From: CAYYMH01 sp964472785 | Lineage (GTDB): Bacteria > Zhuqueibacterota > Zhuqueibacteria > Thermofontimicrobiales > Thermofontimicrobiaceae | Assembly: GCA_964472785.1 (NCBI GenBank) | Contig: CAYYMH010000002.1 | Coordinates: forward strand, 150,620-214,619 | Direction: 5' to 3' | DNA length: 64,000 nucleotides | Shown: positions 28,411 through 37,399 of the stretch, one piece after another | Layout of the letters: the number at the start of each line of letters is the position of its first letter | Numbering within the stretch: position 1 is the first letter of the stretch | The notes under the pieces: model-generated | What the model was told of the DNA's origin: nothing | Database searches by the model: none | The model's input: the letters and a program-made list of their open reading frames with translations, nothing else | Made by a program: the position numbers and the translations under genes

Positions 28411-28917
28411 TTAAATTTCAATTCCGAATTCACATTTTTTTACAATACGAACTTCTCTGTTGTCCTCACATTCTGCCAGAATCTGATCCACATTTTTTTT
28501 TAATGTGGGATGGACAAAACGATTATCGACCTCTTTCAATGGAATCAAAACAAACCGTCGTTTGTGTAACTGCGGATGCGGAATAATTAACTCCGGCTTT
28601 TGCAGTGACACCCTGTTATAGGTTAAAATATCAATATCGATAATCCGAGGTCCCCAACGCCCCGTTTTTTTTCTGCCGAACTGTTTTTCTATCAATTTTG
28701 TTTCATACAACAGTTGAGTTGGTGTAAAGCTCGTTTTTATTCGAACAACCATATTATAAAAATTCGGTTGAGCAGTATCGCCGTAAGGTTCGGTTTCATA
28801 AATTGAAGAATTTCGGACAATATTAATATTTCGACCCTCAAGAGCTTCAATGCATCGGATTAAATTTTGTTCTCGGTCGCCAATGTTTGTTCCCAGGCTA
28901 AGAAAAATTTTCTGCAT
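28411..28917 (-). CDS. folK: 2-amino-4-hydroxy-6-hydroxymethyldihydropteridine pyrophosphokinase
   Basis: HPPK of the folate pathway: pyrophosphorylates 6-hydroxymethyl-7,8-dihydropterin with ATP. In 168 residues the typical features are SLGTNIGDREQNL at the N-terminus, YETEPYG, the KKTGRWGPRIIDIDIL signature with the two Mg-binding Asp, and PHPQLHKRRFVLIPL. It is transcribed from the promoter at 28978-29006 and leads the folK-dNK-small-membrane-protein run. Confidence 0.97.
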   Translation of the reverse strand: MQKIFLSLGTNIGDREQNLIRCIEALEGRNINIVRNSSIYETEPYGDTAQPNFYNMVVRIKTSFTPTQLLYETKLIEKQFGRKKTGRWGPRIIDIDILTYNRVSLQKPELIIPHPQLHKRRFVLIPLKEVDNRFVHPTLKKNVDQILAECEDNREVRIVKKCEFGIEI

Positions 28918-28977
28918 CCAAAATGTTTAACTCGAAATGTTATTCATCTTATTTTTGTCTAAAATATAACAATTTTA

Positions 28978-29006
28978 AATATATAAAAACATTTCATTTT
29001 TGTCAA
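28978..29006 (-). promoter_or_regulatory. Sigma70-type promoter for folK operon
   Basis: Minus strand TTGACA (29006-29001), 17-base spacer, TATATT (28983-28978), about 60 bases before the folK ATG and immediately downstream of the groEL terminator. Confidence 0.7.
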
Positions 29007-29008
29007 GC

Positions 29009-29048
29009 TAAAAAAAACCCCGACATGAGTAATATCGGGGTTTTTTAG
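29009..29048 (-). terminator. Rho-independent terminator after groEL
   Basis: AACCCCGA pairs with TCGGGGTT around a loop of about 11 bases, flanked by A and T runs on both sides so it can work in both directions. It lies 20 bases past the groEL stop. Confidence 0.88.
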
Positions 29049-29068
29049 TTTTATTTTCACTGAGCTGA

Positions 29069-30697
29069 TTAATACATTCCGCCCATTCCACCGCCGCCAG
29101 GAGGCATTGGCGGAGCTGAATCTTCTTCCGGTTTATCAACAATCGTCGCTTCAGTCATTAAGAGTAATCCGGCGATAGAGGATGCATTTTCTAAAGCAAT
29201 TCTTGACACTTTCGTCGGATCGATAATGCCTGCTTGCATTAAATCTTCAAATTTTTCATCTTCAGCATTAAAGCCAAATGCATCGGTTCCTTCCTTTACT
29301 TTCTGTAACACGATGGAACCTTCCCATCCGGCGTTTTCAGCGATGAGGCGAATCGGCTCTTCCAATGCACGTTTGACAATATTTACACCAACCTGCATAT
29401 CGCCTCCTAATTTCATATTTTCTAACGCTTTCAATGCTCTGATGTAAACAACTCCACCACCAGGAACAATTCCCTCTTCCACGGCTGCTCGGGTGGCGTG
29501 GAGCGCATCTTCAACGCGAGCTTTTTTCTCTTTCATCTCGACTTCAGTCGGCGCACCAACATTCAACACAGCAACACCGCCAGCTAATTTTGCTAATCGT
29601 TCCTGAAGTTTTTCACGATCGTAATCTGATGAAGTGGCTTCGATTTGATTTTTTATTTGTTTGATTCTGCCTTTGATGTCTTCGGTTTTTCCGGCGCCTT
29701 CAACGATTGTTGTGTTGTCTTTATCGATGCTGACACGTTTCGCAGTACCTAAATCACCAATTGTGGTATTTTCGAGCTTAAAACCGGTTTCTTCGGAAAT
29801 AACACGTCCGCCAGTTAAAATAGCGATATCTTCCAGCATGGCTTTCCGGCGGTCACCAAATCCCGGAGCCTTAACCGCTGCAACTTTAACTGTGCCGCGA
29901 AGTTTATTGACAACCAACGTTGCCAGAGCTTCACCTTCAACATCTTCTGCAATAATCAACAGTGGACGTCCCGCTTGTGCGGTTTTTTCCAAAATCGGCA
30001 GCAGATCTTTCATGACCGAAATCTTTTTATCGTGAATTAAAATGTAAGGATCTTCCAAAACAGCTTCCATCGCATCCATATCTGTCGCAAAATAGGGTGA
30101 CAGATAACCACGATCGAACTGCATACCTTCGACAACCTCTAAATTGGTTTCAGTTGTTTTCGCTTCTTCGACAGTTATCACACCATCTTTGCCAACTTTT
30201 TCCATTGCGTCTGCAATCAAATCACCGATAGTTCTGTCATTGTTAGCAGAAATAGCACCAACCTGGGCAATCTCTTTTTTTCCTGCAACATCTTTGCTCA
30301 AGTTTTTAATTTCATCAATAACCGCTGCAACTGCTAGATCAATACCTCGTTTAAGATGGGTAGGGTTTGCACCGGCGGTTACATTTCGTAGGCCTTCTTT
30401 AAAAATAGCCTGGGCTAAAACCGTAGCAGTTGTTGTTCCGTCGCCAGCAATATCACTGGTTTTGGATGCAACTTCTTTTACCATTTGAGCGCCCATATTT
30501 TCAGCCGGATCTTCCAACTCGATTTCTTTTGCCACTGTTACACCATCTTTGGTAATGGTCGGGGCTCCAAATTTTTTATCAATAACAACATTGCGTCCTT
30601 TGGGACCAAGCGTTACCTTGACAGCATCTGCCAAAGCATCCAAGCCCTTTTTTAACTCAGCTCGTGCATCTGCATCAAAATTTATTATCTTTGCCAT
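29069..30697 (-). CDS. groEL: Chaperonin GroEL (Hsp60)
   Basis: ATP-driven folding chaperonin forming a 14-mer. In 542 residues the family hallmarks are KVTLGPKGRNVV, TKDGVTVAKEI, AGDGTTTATVLAQ, the signature AAVEEGIVPGGG and the flexible C-terminal Gly-Met tail (PPGGGGMGGMY). AGGAGG precedes the start. It is second in the groES-groEL operon, 44 bases after groES, under the CIRCE operator, and ends in the terminator at 29009-29048. Confidence 0.99.
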   Translation of the reverse strand: MAKIINFDADARAELKKGLDALADAVKVTLGPKGRNVVIDKKFGAPTITKDGVTVAKEIELEDPAENMGAQMVKEVASKTSDIAGDGTTTATVLAQAIFKEGLRNVTAGANPTHLKRGIDLAVAAVIDEIKNLSKDVAGKKEIAQVGAISANNDRTIGDLIADAMEKVGKDGVITVEEAKTTETNLEVVEGMQFDRGYLSPYFATDMDAMEAVLEDPYILIHDKKISVMKDLLPILEKTAQAGRPLLIIAEDVEGEALATLVVNKLRGTVKVAAVKAPGFGDRRKAMLEDIAILTGGRVISEETGFKLENTTIGDLGTAKRVSIDKDNTTIVEGAGKTEDIKGRIKQIKNQIEATSSDYDREKLQERLAKLAGGVAVLNVGAPTEVEMKEKKARVEDALHATRAAVEEGIVPGGGVVYIRALKALENMKLGGDMQVGVNIVKRALEEPIRLIAENAGWEGSIVLQKVKEGTDAFGFNAEDEKFEDLMQAGIIDPTKVSRIALENASSIAGLLLMTEATIVDKPEEDSAPPMPPGGGGMGGMY

Positions 30698-30741
30698 ATC
30701 TTTTTATCCTCCTAAATTGGCTATTTAAATGTTTTCATTCA

Positions 30742-31032
30742 TTACAAAATTGCTAAAATATCACTTTCACGCATGATCAATAACTCTTCTTCATCGACAG
30801 TTACTTCCGTACCTGAATACTTTCCGTACAACACAGTGTCACCAACTTTGACTTCCATCGGGACTGTTTCGCCAGATTCGGTAACTTTGCCCTTTCCTAT
30901 GGCAACGACTTTTCCCTGTTGTGGTTTTTCTTTTGCAGTATCAGGGATAATGATTCCGCCTTGTTTTTTTTCTTCCGGTTCACTCGGCTGAACAACAACT
31001 CGATCAGCTAAAGGTTTAATGTTCATTGACAA
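30742..31032 (-). CDS. groES: Co-chaperonin GroES
   Basis: Heptameric lid for GroEL, 96 residues. The markers IKPLADRVVVQPSEPE, KQGGIIIPDTAKEKPQQGKVVAIG, VKVGDTVLYGKYSGTEV and LLIMRESDILAIL are all present. An AAGGAGG ribosome site lies seven bases before the ATG. It is transcribed first in the operon from the promoter at 31139-31166 with CIRCE at 31100-31126 in the leader. Confidence 0.99.
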   Translation of the reverse strand: MSMNIKPLADRVVVQPSEPEEKKQGGIIIPDTAKEKPQQGKVVAIGKGKVTESGETVPMEVKVGDTVLYGKYSGTEVTVDEEELLIMRESDILAIL

Positions 31033-31099
31033 ACCTCCTTACAATTTTGAGTTTTATTATTTGATTAGTTATTATTATTATTAATATTAAATTATCATT

Positions 31100-31126
31100 T
31101 TAGCACTCCAATAATATAAGTGCTAA
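31100..31126 (-). promoter_or_regulatory. CIRCE operator (HrcA binding site)
   Basis: TTAGCACTC-N9-AAGTGCTAA on the plus strand, 17 of 18 arm positions matching the CIRCE consensus TTAGCACTC-N9-GAGTGCTAA. It lies 68 bases upstream of groES, just after the predicted transcription start, as expected for HrcA repression of groESL. hrcA itself is not in the window. Confidence 0.95.
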
Positions 31127-31138
31127 TTTTAGAGTCTA

Positions 31139-31166
31139 AATATAAAAATTTTAAGTAAATTTGCAA
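31139..31166 (-). promoter_or_regulatory. Promoter of groES-groEL
   Basis: Minus strand TTGCAA (31166-31161), 16-base spacer, TATATT (31144-31139), about 13 bases upstream of the CIRCE inverted repeat. The box positions are plausible but the -35 is not ideal. Confidence 0.55.
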
Positions 31167-31562
31167 TGTCTCAATAGGCTTGTTAAATATCTGTTTTTTG
31201 TATCAATTTTGTTTAATTAAGTTTGTTGCAATAAAATGCTAAATAATGTTTACAAAATCCGTTTATTGTGTTAATTTGCTGTTTTTAAAACTATGTAACA
31301 ATTTACTAATTTTCTCACTGTTATCAAAACGATATTGTTGAAAAAATGTTTTTCCTTTAACCCTGTTTGAAACCGGCAATAAAATTAATTTACACCTTTA
31401 TCCAAAACCTTTAGATAGATAGTATGTGGCTTTGATTCGGATTTTTTTGAAGATGTACGATTACTTTGAATGAAAAATTAGATCGCAGCAAAAAGTTAAG
31501 CCATTCTTCTCTCAATTCTACACAGAACTATTGGCACTTCAATTTCCGACCCTGTTGGTTAT
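31167..31562. other. Intergenic gap without recognised gene
   Basis: Nearly 400 bases of AT-rich sequence between the groESL promoter and the purA stop codon. I see no ORF with family features, no tRNA and no strong hairpin to end the purA transcript. Confidence 0.5.
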
Positions 31563-32852
31563 TTAAATTTCGAACCCATCTCTTCGAATCGTTTGGTGTC
31601 GGTCAGGCCCGACAGAAATGAGGGGAATTTCAACACCGGTCAATTCTTCAATTTTGTAGATATAATTTTTGGCATTGTCAGGTAAATCCTCAAATTTTTT
31701 TATCTGAGAGGTTGTCTTTTGCCAACCTGGTAACGTGATATATTCCGGGTTACACTTTTGCAGAATTCCCAAATTCGACGGAAAATTTTCAACCATTTTT
31801 TCTCCGCAACGGTAGGCTATACAAATTTTAATCTCCGATAAGCTATCCAGCACATCTAATTTTGTGAGGGCAAAGTATTTGAGGTCGTTAATCCGGGCAG
31901 CATATTTTGCAATGACGCCGTCAAACCAACCGCAGCGTCTGGGGCGACCTGTTGTTGCACCGTATTCATCGCCCAAAGACCGCATTTGCTTCCCCATTGA
32001 TTCCGGGAATTCAGTGGGAAAAGGTCCTTCTCCCACTCTCGTGGTATATGATTTGATGATACCAGTCACCATGTCAATTCGGGTCGGGCCAATGCCCAGC
32101 CCCGTGCATGCCCCGCCACTGATCGGATTGGAAGATGTCACAAAGGGAAACGTCCCAAAATCAATGTCCAACAACGTACCTTGAGCTCCCTCAATCAACA
32201 CATTCTTTCCGTCTTGAATTTCTTGATTTAAAAACAGCGACACATCGAGTAGAAAAGGTTCAATTTTTTTTCCGTAACCGCTAAACGTTTCCGTCAACTG
32301 ATCCACGCTCAATCCCTTTTTTTGCAGCAGCTTTTGAACAGTCAGCGACTTTTGTTCCCAATTCCGGGAAATCATATTTCTCAATATCGATTGTTCTAAA
32401 AGATCACATAAACGGATGCCAACCCGGTTAAATTTATCTACATAAGCCGGACCTATACCTCGCTTCGTTGTTCCGATCTTAAATCCGAAGTTCGATTCTT
32501 CCTGCGCCTCATCCTGTAATTTGTGATAAGGGAATATAGCATGCGCGTTCTGGCTGATAAAAAACCTGCCTTTCACATTAATATCATTGGTTTCCAGAAA
32601 TTCGATTTCTTCAAATAAAACTTCCGGATCGACCACGACACCATTTCCGATGAGACATGTGGTTTGTGGGTGCAAAATACCACTCGGTACCAAATGTAAA
32701 ATATATTTTTTATCACCTAATATAATTGTATGCCCGGCATTGGCTCCACCCTGGTATCGGGCGCAAATATCCGTGTGTTCACTTAATAAATCAACAATTT
32801 TACCTTTTCCCTCATCACCCCACTGGCTTCCGACAATTACGTGTACAGACAT
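31563..32852 (-). CDS. purA: Adenylosuccinate synthetase
   Basis: Joins IMP and aspartate using GTP, the first step from IMP to AMP. In about 429 residues the signatures are GSQWGDEGKGKIVDLL (GTP P-loop and catalytic Asp), QGGANAGHT (catalytic His), GIGPAYVDK, EGAQGTLLDIDFGTFPFVTSSN and TRVGEGPFPTE. I take the second ATG (MSVHVIVG) as start; an ATG two codons earlier is possible. Its own promoter was not found; the terminator at 32873-32906 separates it from the secDF transcript. Confidence 0.98.
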   Translation of the reverse strand: MSVHVIVGSQWGDEGKGKIVDLLSEHTDICARYQGGANAGHTIILGDKKYILHLVPSGILHPQTTCLIGNGVVVDPEVLFEEIEFLETNDINVKGRFFISQNAHAIFPYHKLQDEAQEESNFGFKIGTTKRGIGPAYVDKFNRVGIRLCDLLEQSILRNMISRNWEQKSLTVQKLLQKKGLSVDQLTETFSGYGKKIEPFLLDVSLFLNQEIQDGKNVLIEGAQGTLLDIDFGTFPFVTSSNPISGGACTGLGIGPTRIDMVTGIIKSYTTRVGEGPFPTEFPESMGKQMRSLGDEYGATTGRPRRCGWFDGVIAKYAARINDLKYFALTKLDVLDSLSEIKICIAYRCGEKMVENFPSNLGILQKCNPEYITLPGWQKTTSQIKKFEDLPDNAKNYIYKIEELTGVEIPLISVGPDRHQTIRRDGFEI

Positions 32853-32872
32853 AATCACCTCTGAAACTTCAC

Positions 32873-32906
32873 GAAAAAAAACTCCGAACTGATACCATTC
32901 GGAGTT
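32873..32906 (-). terminator. Rho-independent terminator after secD-secF-STAS
   Basis: Minus strand AACTCCGAA and TTCGGAGTT form a perfect 9-bp stem with a 9-base loop and a run of eight T residues. It lies 70 bases past the STAS stop and just before purA. Confidence 0.9.
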
Positions 32907-32975
32907 GACCTCGCGTCAATCGAATTTTTAAATGTTTTGATTTTACTAACAGGATTCAAAATCCCGATCAGGAAA

Positions 32976-33314
32976 TTATTTGAAACTTGCTACAGCCTCA
33001 TCAATGGATTCAAATGTTTCAAATATTTGAATTAGTTTGGTAATGATCAACAGACTTTTAATTTTGCCGGCGACGTTGACCAGCTTCAAATCACCTTTAT
33101 TGTTTCTCATTGTAGTCAAACCACCAATCAGGATACCTAATCCAGAGCTGTTCATCCAACTCACTTTCCCCAGATCGGCAACAACTTTGGTTTTATTCTG
33201 ATCGACCAAATCATGCAATTTTTCACTTAACAAACTTGCATCCGGTCCACCCATTACTTTTCCAGACAATTCGAGGATTACGACGCCATCTATTTCTTTT
33301 TGTTTCAAGTTCAT
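32976..33314 (-). CDS. STAS-domain anti-sigma factor antagonist
   Basis: 112 residues, a single STAS domain of the SpoIIAA/RsbV type. The phosphorylatable serine lies in WMNSSGLGILIGG, and GVVILELSGKVMGGPDASLL matches the N-terminal strands. Such proteins release a partner sigma factor or other target from a kinase-type anti-sigma factor. No RsbW-like kinase or PP2C phosphatase is visible here, so the partner is unknown. It follows secF by 62 bases on the same transcript, ahead of the terminator at 32873-32906. GGAGGG precedes the ATG. Confidence 0.9.
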   Translation of the reverse strand: MNLKQKEIDGVVILELSGKVMGGPDASLLSEKLHDLVDQNKTKVVADLGKVSWMNSSGLGILIGGLTTMRNNKGDLKLVNVAGKIKSLLIITKLIQIFETFESIDEAVASFK

Positions 33315-33376
33315 AAGGTTTCCCTCCGCTATAAATCGATCCGAATTAAAAATATGTTTGTAACGTTTGAATTGTA

Positions 33377-34279
33377 TTACTTTTTCTTTGCTCGTTCCTT
33401 TTTTAGATATGATTCAACAACAACAGGGCTGGCTATAAATATTGAAGAATAAGTACCGACAATCACACCAATCACCAATGCAAACGAAAAATCATGAATG
33501 ACTTTTCCGCCAAAGAAGTATAGGATCAGCACAACGACAAATGTCGTTACAGATGTGAGAACTGTTCGGCTTAAAATTTGATTGATACTGACATTAAAAA
33601 TATCAATATATTCTCCTCTGCGCATAATTTTTAAATTTTCTCGAATACGATCAAACACAACAATGGTATCGTTGAGAGAGTATCCGATAATTGTCAAAAA
33701 TGCCGCAACAACTGCCAGTGAAACCTCCAGTCCCAACAGTGAAAAAATACCCAATGTAATCATCACATCATGAAAAAGGGCAATAACCGCACCAACGGCG
33801 AACATAAATTCAAAACGATAACTAATGTAAGCTAAAATTAGCCCCAATGCGATTAAAACAGCCCAAATTGCAGACTGTCGCAATTCCTTCCCAATTCTGG
33901 GACCTACAACATCAATCGATCGAATTTCCAAACTGTTATCTTTCAGTTGAGTTCTCAGCTCTTTAATTACCCGATCTGATAACTCTTCCGCCCCCTCAGT
34001 TTGCTGCAATCGAATTAAAATATCGTTGCTTTCCTCGAATCCTTTAATTTCGGCTGTTCCCAAACCGATATTGGACAAGATACTTCGAATTTCGCCGACA
34101 TTAATATGTTTTTCGAACCTCAACTCCAGCGATATACCGCCAGTGAAGTCAATCCCGTAATTCGGTCCACCATTAATTATGAGTGAAACGATTCCGATGA
34201 ATACCAGAATTCCGGAAATGGTGAGCGCAACTTTGCGTTTTCCGATAAAATCAATGTGTGTCTCTTTAATAAATTGCAT
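33377..34279 (-). CDS. secF: Protein translocase subunit SecF
   Basis: Inner-membrane partner of SecD that uses the proton gradient to complete protein export. In 300 residues it has six hydrophobic segments, the N-terminal YGIDFTGGISLELRF domain, and the membrane motifs VGPRIGKELRQSA, GYSLNDTIVVFDRIREN and SINQILSRTVLTS. It follows secD by 58 bases as a separate gene; SecD and SecF are not fused. Confidence 0.97.
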   Translation of the reverse strand: MQFIKETHIDFIGKRKVALTISGILVFIGIVSLIINGGPNYGIDFTGGISLELRFEKHINVGEIRSILSNIGLGTAEIKGFEESNDILIRLQQTEGAEELSDRVIKELRTQLKDNSLEIRSIDVVGPRIGKELRQSAIWAVLIALGLILAYISYRFEFMFAVGAVIALFHDVMITLGIFSLLGLEVSLAVVAAFLTIIGYSLNDTIVVFDRIRENLKIMRRGEYIDIFNVSINQILSRTVLTSVTTFVVVLILYFFGGKVIHDFSFALVIGVIVGTYSSIFIASPVVVESYLKKERAKKK

Positions 34280-34337
34280 CGTTAATTCCCTTTGTTAGCT
34301 CAACTTTTATAAATTTTCGTTCTCGGATATTCAAAAA

Positions 34338-36407
34338 TTATATACTCAGTTCTCTCATTTCTCGTTTGGATGTTACATAATCAAAAACAAATCTTGTCAC
34401 AACAATTGCTGTAAACATACTCGCGACGATACCGATGGAAAGCGTTACTGCGAATCCCTGAATCGGCCCTGTTCCGAATTGATATAACACAAGTGCGGTT
34501 AAAAATGTGGTTAAATTGGCATCCAAAATAGCTGAAAAAGCTCTCCCATATCCGGCATCAATTGCTGCACGAATAGTTTTGCCAGAACGTAATTCTTCCC
34601 GGATACGTTCGAAGATAAGCACATTGGCATCCACTGCCATACCAATTGTCAAAATAATACCAGCGACACCCGGTAGTGTCAATGTCGCGTGAAAAGCGGC
34701 CAATACAGCCAAAACGAAAAGGATATTTAATATCAGTGCCAGATCAGCCACTAATCCGGACAGTCGGTAATAAAAAACCATGAATATAATAACAACCAAC
34801 AATCCCACCATAGCAGAATATTGACCTTTTTGAATCGAATCCTGTCCCAGCGACGGGCCAACAGTTCGTTCTTCAATGACCTCCAAACGGGCGGGTAAGG
34901 CACCGGCCCTCAAAACAACTTGCAAATCTTTTGCCTCTTCAATATTACTCATGCCATCGATAGAGGCACTCCCCGAAGGAATCCGCTCTTTAATGCGTGG
35001 CGCATTGGAGACTTTATCGTCAAGTACAATTGCCAGAAACTTACCAACATTCGCTCCGGTAATTCTGGCAAATCTTTTACTACCCTGTGAATTCAACTCA
35101 AGATGCACTTCTGCCGCTCCCGCTCTTCTCATGCTCGTTTCTGATCCTGCAGAAACCTGCACCTGTGCGTCCTCAATATATTCTCCGGTAAGTTCCGGTG
35201 ACTTTTTTACAAAATAGAGAAAATACCATTCTTTCCCGTTGTAATTTTCAGGTTTGCTGTCCCATAAAAATTCAGAATCATCGGGAATCACCTCCTGAAC
35301 TTCCGGATAATTTAAAATAATGTCAACCGCTTTCACATTTTCTTTGGGAGCAGCAATCATATTCCCGACATTTCCCAGTAATGAATAGAAGGGATGTTCT
35401 TCAAATAATTCCTGATCCACTGAAAGGGACGTGTCACCACCTAATTCAACAGATTCATCAGAAACCTCGCCGAATAATTCTTTCAGATCAACTTCTCTTT
35501 CATCTCTGATTTTTTTCTCAGCAGCGGTCGTGTCTGCAGTGGTATCAGTTGCCATCACTTCAGCCAACGCTAAAGAATCCATTTCGCCATAGCGTCGTTG
35601 TTTCACAATCTTGTCGATCTTTTCCAGAATATTCCGTGTATAATCTGCGTCACGCAACAGTTTAAATTCAAGCTGCGCCGTTTTTCCGATAATGGTCTTT
35701 GCACGATTTACGTCCTGGATACCGGCTAACTGTACGACAATTCGGCGGCCGCCCTGTTTGGTAATCGACGGTTCGGAAACACCAAACTGATCGATTCGGT
35801 TTCGCAGCACTTCCAAACTTCGATCAATTGCAGCCTCAGCTTCGTCGCGAAGATCACTGATAATTTTACTATCCGACTGATTCTTTTTTCCGAAGTAGGC
35901 GGATAGTGTCATGCCTTTTTCCTCAAACGTTGTCGAAAGCACATCAAAGAAATCCATATCATTACGTTTTGCCTGATGATCGATTTCAATTAACAATTGC
36001 TTAAATTCATCAGATTCGACTTTTGAAATATTTGTTAAAAAATGCGGAAAATCCACCTCATAGACTAAATACGTACCTCCCTGCAAATCGAGTCCCCGTT
36101 TGATTGACTTTTTTTCGGTATTAAATAGCTTCTCGTCCAGTCGCTGAATATCTGCGGCGAGTTTCCGCGCCTCTTCAACTTTTTCTGTACCCTTTGCCTT
36201 TTCATAAACAACAGCCTCGAGTTCTTTTTCAAGCAAAGCGTTGGTAATTTCTTCTCTATCAATATCAGTTATTTCCTGCAACCTGGATATATTTTCCTGT
36301 TGCTTTTTATTCAATCTGGAAAGGTTAAAGGTTGGGTATAGCTGCCACAACGCCAACAAAATTAGCACCACAATAAAAATAAAACGATACGTCAAATTTC
36401 TACTCAT
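34338..36407 (-). CDS. secD: Protein translocase subunit SecD
   Basis: Large Sec translocase accessory subunit, 689 residues. An N-terminal membrane helix (about 7-25) is followed by a long periplasmic region with RGLDLQGGTYLVYEV, LRNRIDQFGVSEPSI and IVVQLAGIQD, then the C-terminal six-helix membrane domain with GMAVDANVLIFERIREE. The first periplasmic part has a Lys/Glu-rich helical stretch (about 30-100) and a Thr/Asp-rich low-complexity insert near 270-300, making it longer than the roughly 615-residue E. coli protein. The promoter at 36501-36529 serves secD-secF-STAS. Confidence 0.97.
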   Translation of the reverse strand: MSRNLTYRFIFIVVLILLALWQLYPTFNLSRLNKKQQENISRLQEITDIDREEITNALLEKELEAVVYEKAKGTEKVEEARKLAADIQRLDEKLFNTEKKSIKRGLDLQGGTYLVYEVDFPHFLTNISKVESDEFKQLLIEIDHQAKRNDMDFFDVLSTTFEEKGMTLSAYFGKKNQSDSKIISDLRDEAEAAIDRSLEVLRNRIDQFGVSEPSITKQGGRRIVVQLAGIQDVNRAKTIIGKTAQLEFKLLRDADYTRNILEKIDKIVKQRRYGEMDSLALAEVMATDTTADTTAAEKKIRDEREVDLKELFGEVSDESVELGGDTSLSVDQELFEEHPFYSLLGNVGNMIAAPKENVKAVDIILNYPEVQEVIPDDSEFLWDSKPENYNGKEWYFLYFVKKSPELTGEYIEDAQVQVSAGSETSMRRAGAAEVHLELNSQGSKRFARITGANVGKFLAIVLDDKVSNAPRIKERIPSGSASIDGMSNIEEAKDLQVVLRAGALPARLEVIEERTVGPSLGQDSIQKGQYSAMVGLLVVIIFMVFYYRLSGLVADLALILNILFVLAVLAAFHATLTLPGVAGIILTIGMAVDANVLIFERIREELRSGKTIRAAIDAGYGRAFSAILDANLTTFLTALVLYQFGTGPIQGFAVTLSIGIVASMFTAIVVTRFVFDYVTSKREMRELSI

Positions 36408-36500
36408 CAGAAAAACACCTCCAAATATATCGAGAATAGTTCAATTTTTTAAAAATAGTTTGTGCAAAGCTTTGAAGGAAAGCTCAATTTTCGAATCAAC

Positions 36501-36529
36501 AATATAGTTTTTTTTCAGCTAAAAGTCAA
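36501..36529 (-). promoter_or_regulatory. Sigma70-type promoter for secD-secF-STAS
   Basis: Minus strand TTGACT (36529-36524), 17-base spacer, TATATT (36506-36501), about 95 bases before the secD ATG. Confidence 0.65.
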
Positions 36530-36681
36530 TATTTATTTTTTATATAACTTAAGCAGGATTGTTGCGGTTCCTGAAGCACTACAGAGGATAGAGAAATGTA
36601 TTAATAAAGCTCCTGTTTTGACCTTGTTGAGATTAGGTTAAAAAATTCTCAAAATATAGCATTCGCTGCATTTTGGACTTA

Positions 36682-36969
36682 TCATTTCTTTCGTTTTTTG
36701 CCGCTTCCTTTTTTTGCTTGTTCCTTCACAACCAGCTCTAACTTTTTACCATATTTTTTAATCACTTCATTCCGAAACGCTTCTCGCTTGTCTTTGGGTA
36801 CGGCAAACGCGCTCGCTGAATAATCCCATTCCCGGAGGCGAATCATATCCCGATCAAATTTAGCATCGCATTCTTCACAAAGGCCGATGTCGTTAACACG
36901 TGTAAATAACTCACATCCTTGACATTCGCCTTCATAAAGACCGAATTCATAATCATTGAAATCTTGCAT
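36682..36969 (-). CDS. Small zinc-ribbon protein, hypothetical
   Basis: 95 residues. Two CxxC pairs (CQGC near residue 15 and CEEC near 31) make a likely zinc ribbon, followed by a charged helical region (VPKDKREAFRNEVIKKYGKKLELVV) and a Lys/Gly-rich tail (KKGSGKKRKK) that could bind nucleic acid. I do not recognise the family. It begins 17 bases after the end of the decayed HEPN gene on the same strand and may be read from the same transcript. Confidence 0.6.
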   Translation of the reverse strand: MQDFNDYEFGLYEGECQGCELFTRVNDIGLCEECDAKFDRDMIRLREWDYSASAFAVPKDKREAFRNEVIKKYGKKLELVVKEQAKKGSGKKRKK

Positions 36970-36985
36970 GATTTACTCTTTTCAT

Positions 36986-37116
36986 TTATTCAATATCCTC
37001 TAATATTATTTTAAGAGTCTCCGCTAATATCGAGATCTTATTGTCACATACATTATAAACTGCTTCCGCATGACATATCTACAAAAGTATTCTTTGGCTA
37101 ACTCTTTATCATACAT
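36986..37116 (-). pseudogene. Decayed HEPN (HepT-like) toxin remnant
   Basis: Downstream of the MNT gene, an ATG in the same ATGTATGA overlap as the intact pair opens MYDKELAKE, matching the start of the intact HEPN gene at 42359-42730 (MYDKEFALD). The frame then runs into a stop after 30 residues. In another frame just after, AEAVYNVCDNKISILAETLK...LEDIE ends at TAA 36986, matching the C-terminus of the intact toxin (AEEIFLVCKKYIPILFKTVK...IGDIR). The central 80 or so residues, with the catalytic RX4HXY motif, are missing. It reads as an internal deletion with a frameshift; the sequence is too short for a working toxin. Confidence 0.85.
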
Positions 37117-37399
37117 AAATTGCCTCTTTATCAATTCGTTTTTTCAGAAAAGGGTTCATTTTATCACGATAGCTCACAATATCAATAGGAGATCTAAACA
37201 TCTCTTCCAAATCTTGCTTTATTCCAATTAACTCAAACAAGTCTTGTTTTTTTAAGTTTACGACAACATCAATATCGCTATGTTTTTTGAGCTCGCCTTT
37301 AGCAGCAGACCCAAAAATTCCTAATTTTCTAATATGGTATTTTTTTTTGTTTTCTTCTTTGTATCTTTTCAACATTTCAATTATTTCGAAACGTTCCAT
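37109..37399 (-). CDS. MNT-type nucleotidyltransferase antitoxin (partner lost)
   Basis: 96-residue minimal nucleotidyltransferase. The catalytic GSX10DXD motif is intact (GSAAKGELKKHSDID), followed by the hydrophobic strand VVVNL and IDIVSYRDKMNPFLKKRI. The family includes MntA, which inactivates HEPN toxins by adding AMP to a Tyr. It is a close paralogue of the gene at 42723-43013 (both end in DAIYV or EAIYV and overlap a following ATG by the same eight bases). Its HEPN partner is only a remnant, so it is now an orphan antitoxin that might act on the intact toxin 5 kb away. Confidence 0.88.
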   Translation of the reverse strand: MERFEIIEMLKRYKEENKKKYHIRKLGIFGSAAKGELKKHSDIDVVVNLKKQDLFELIGIKQDLEEMFRSPIDIVSYRDKMNPFLKKRIDKEAIYV

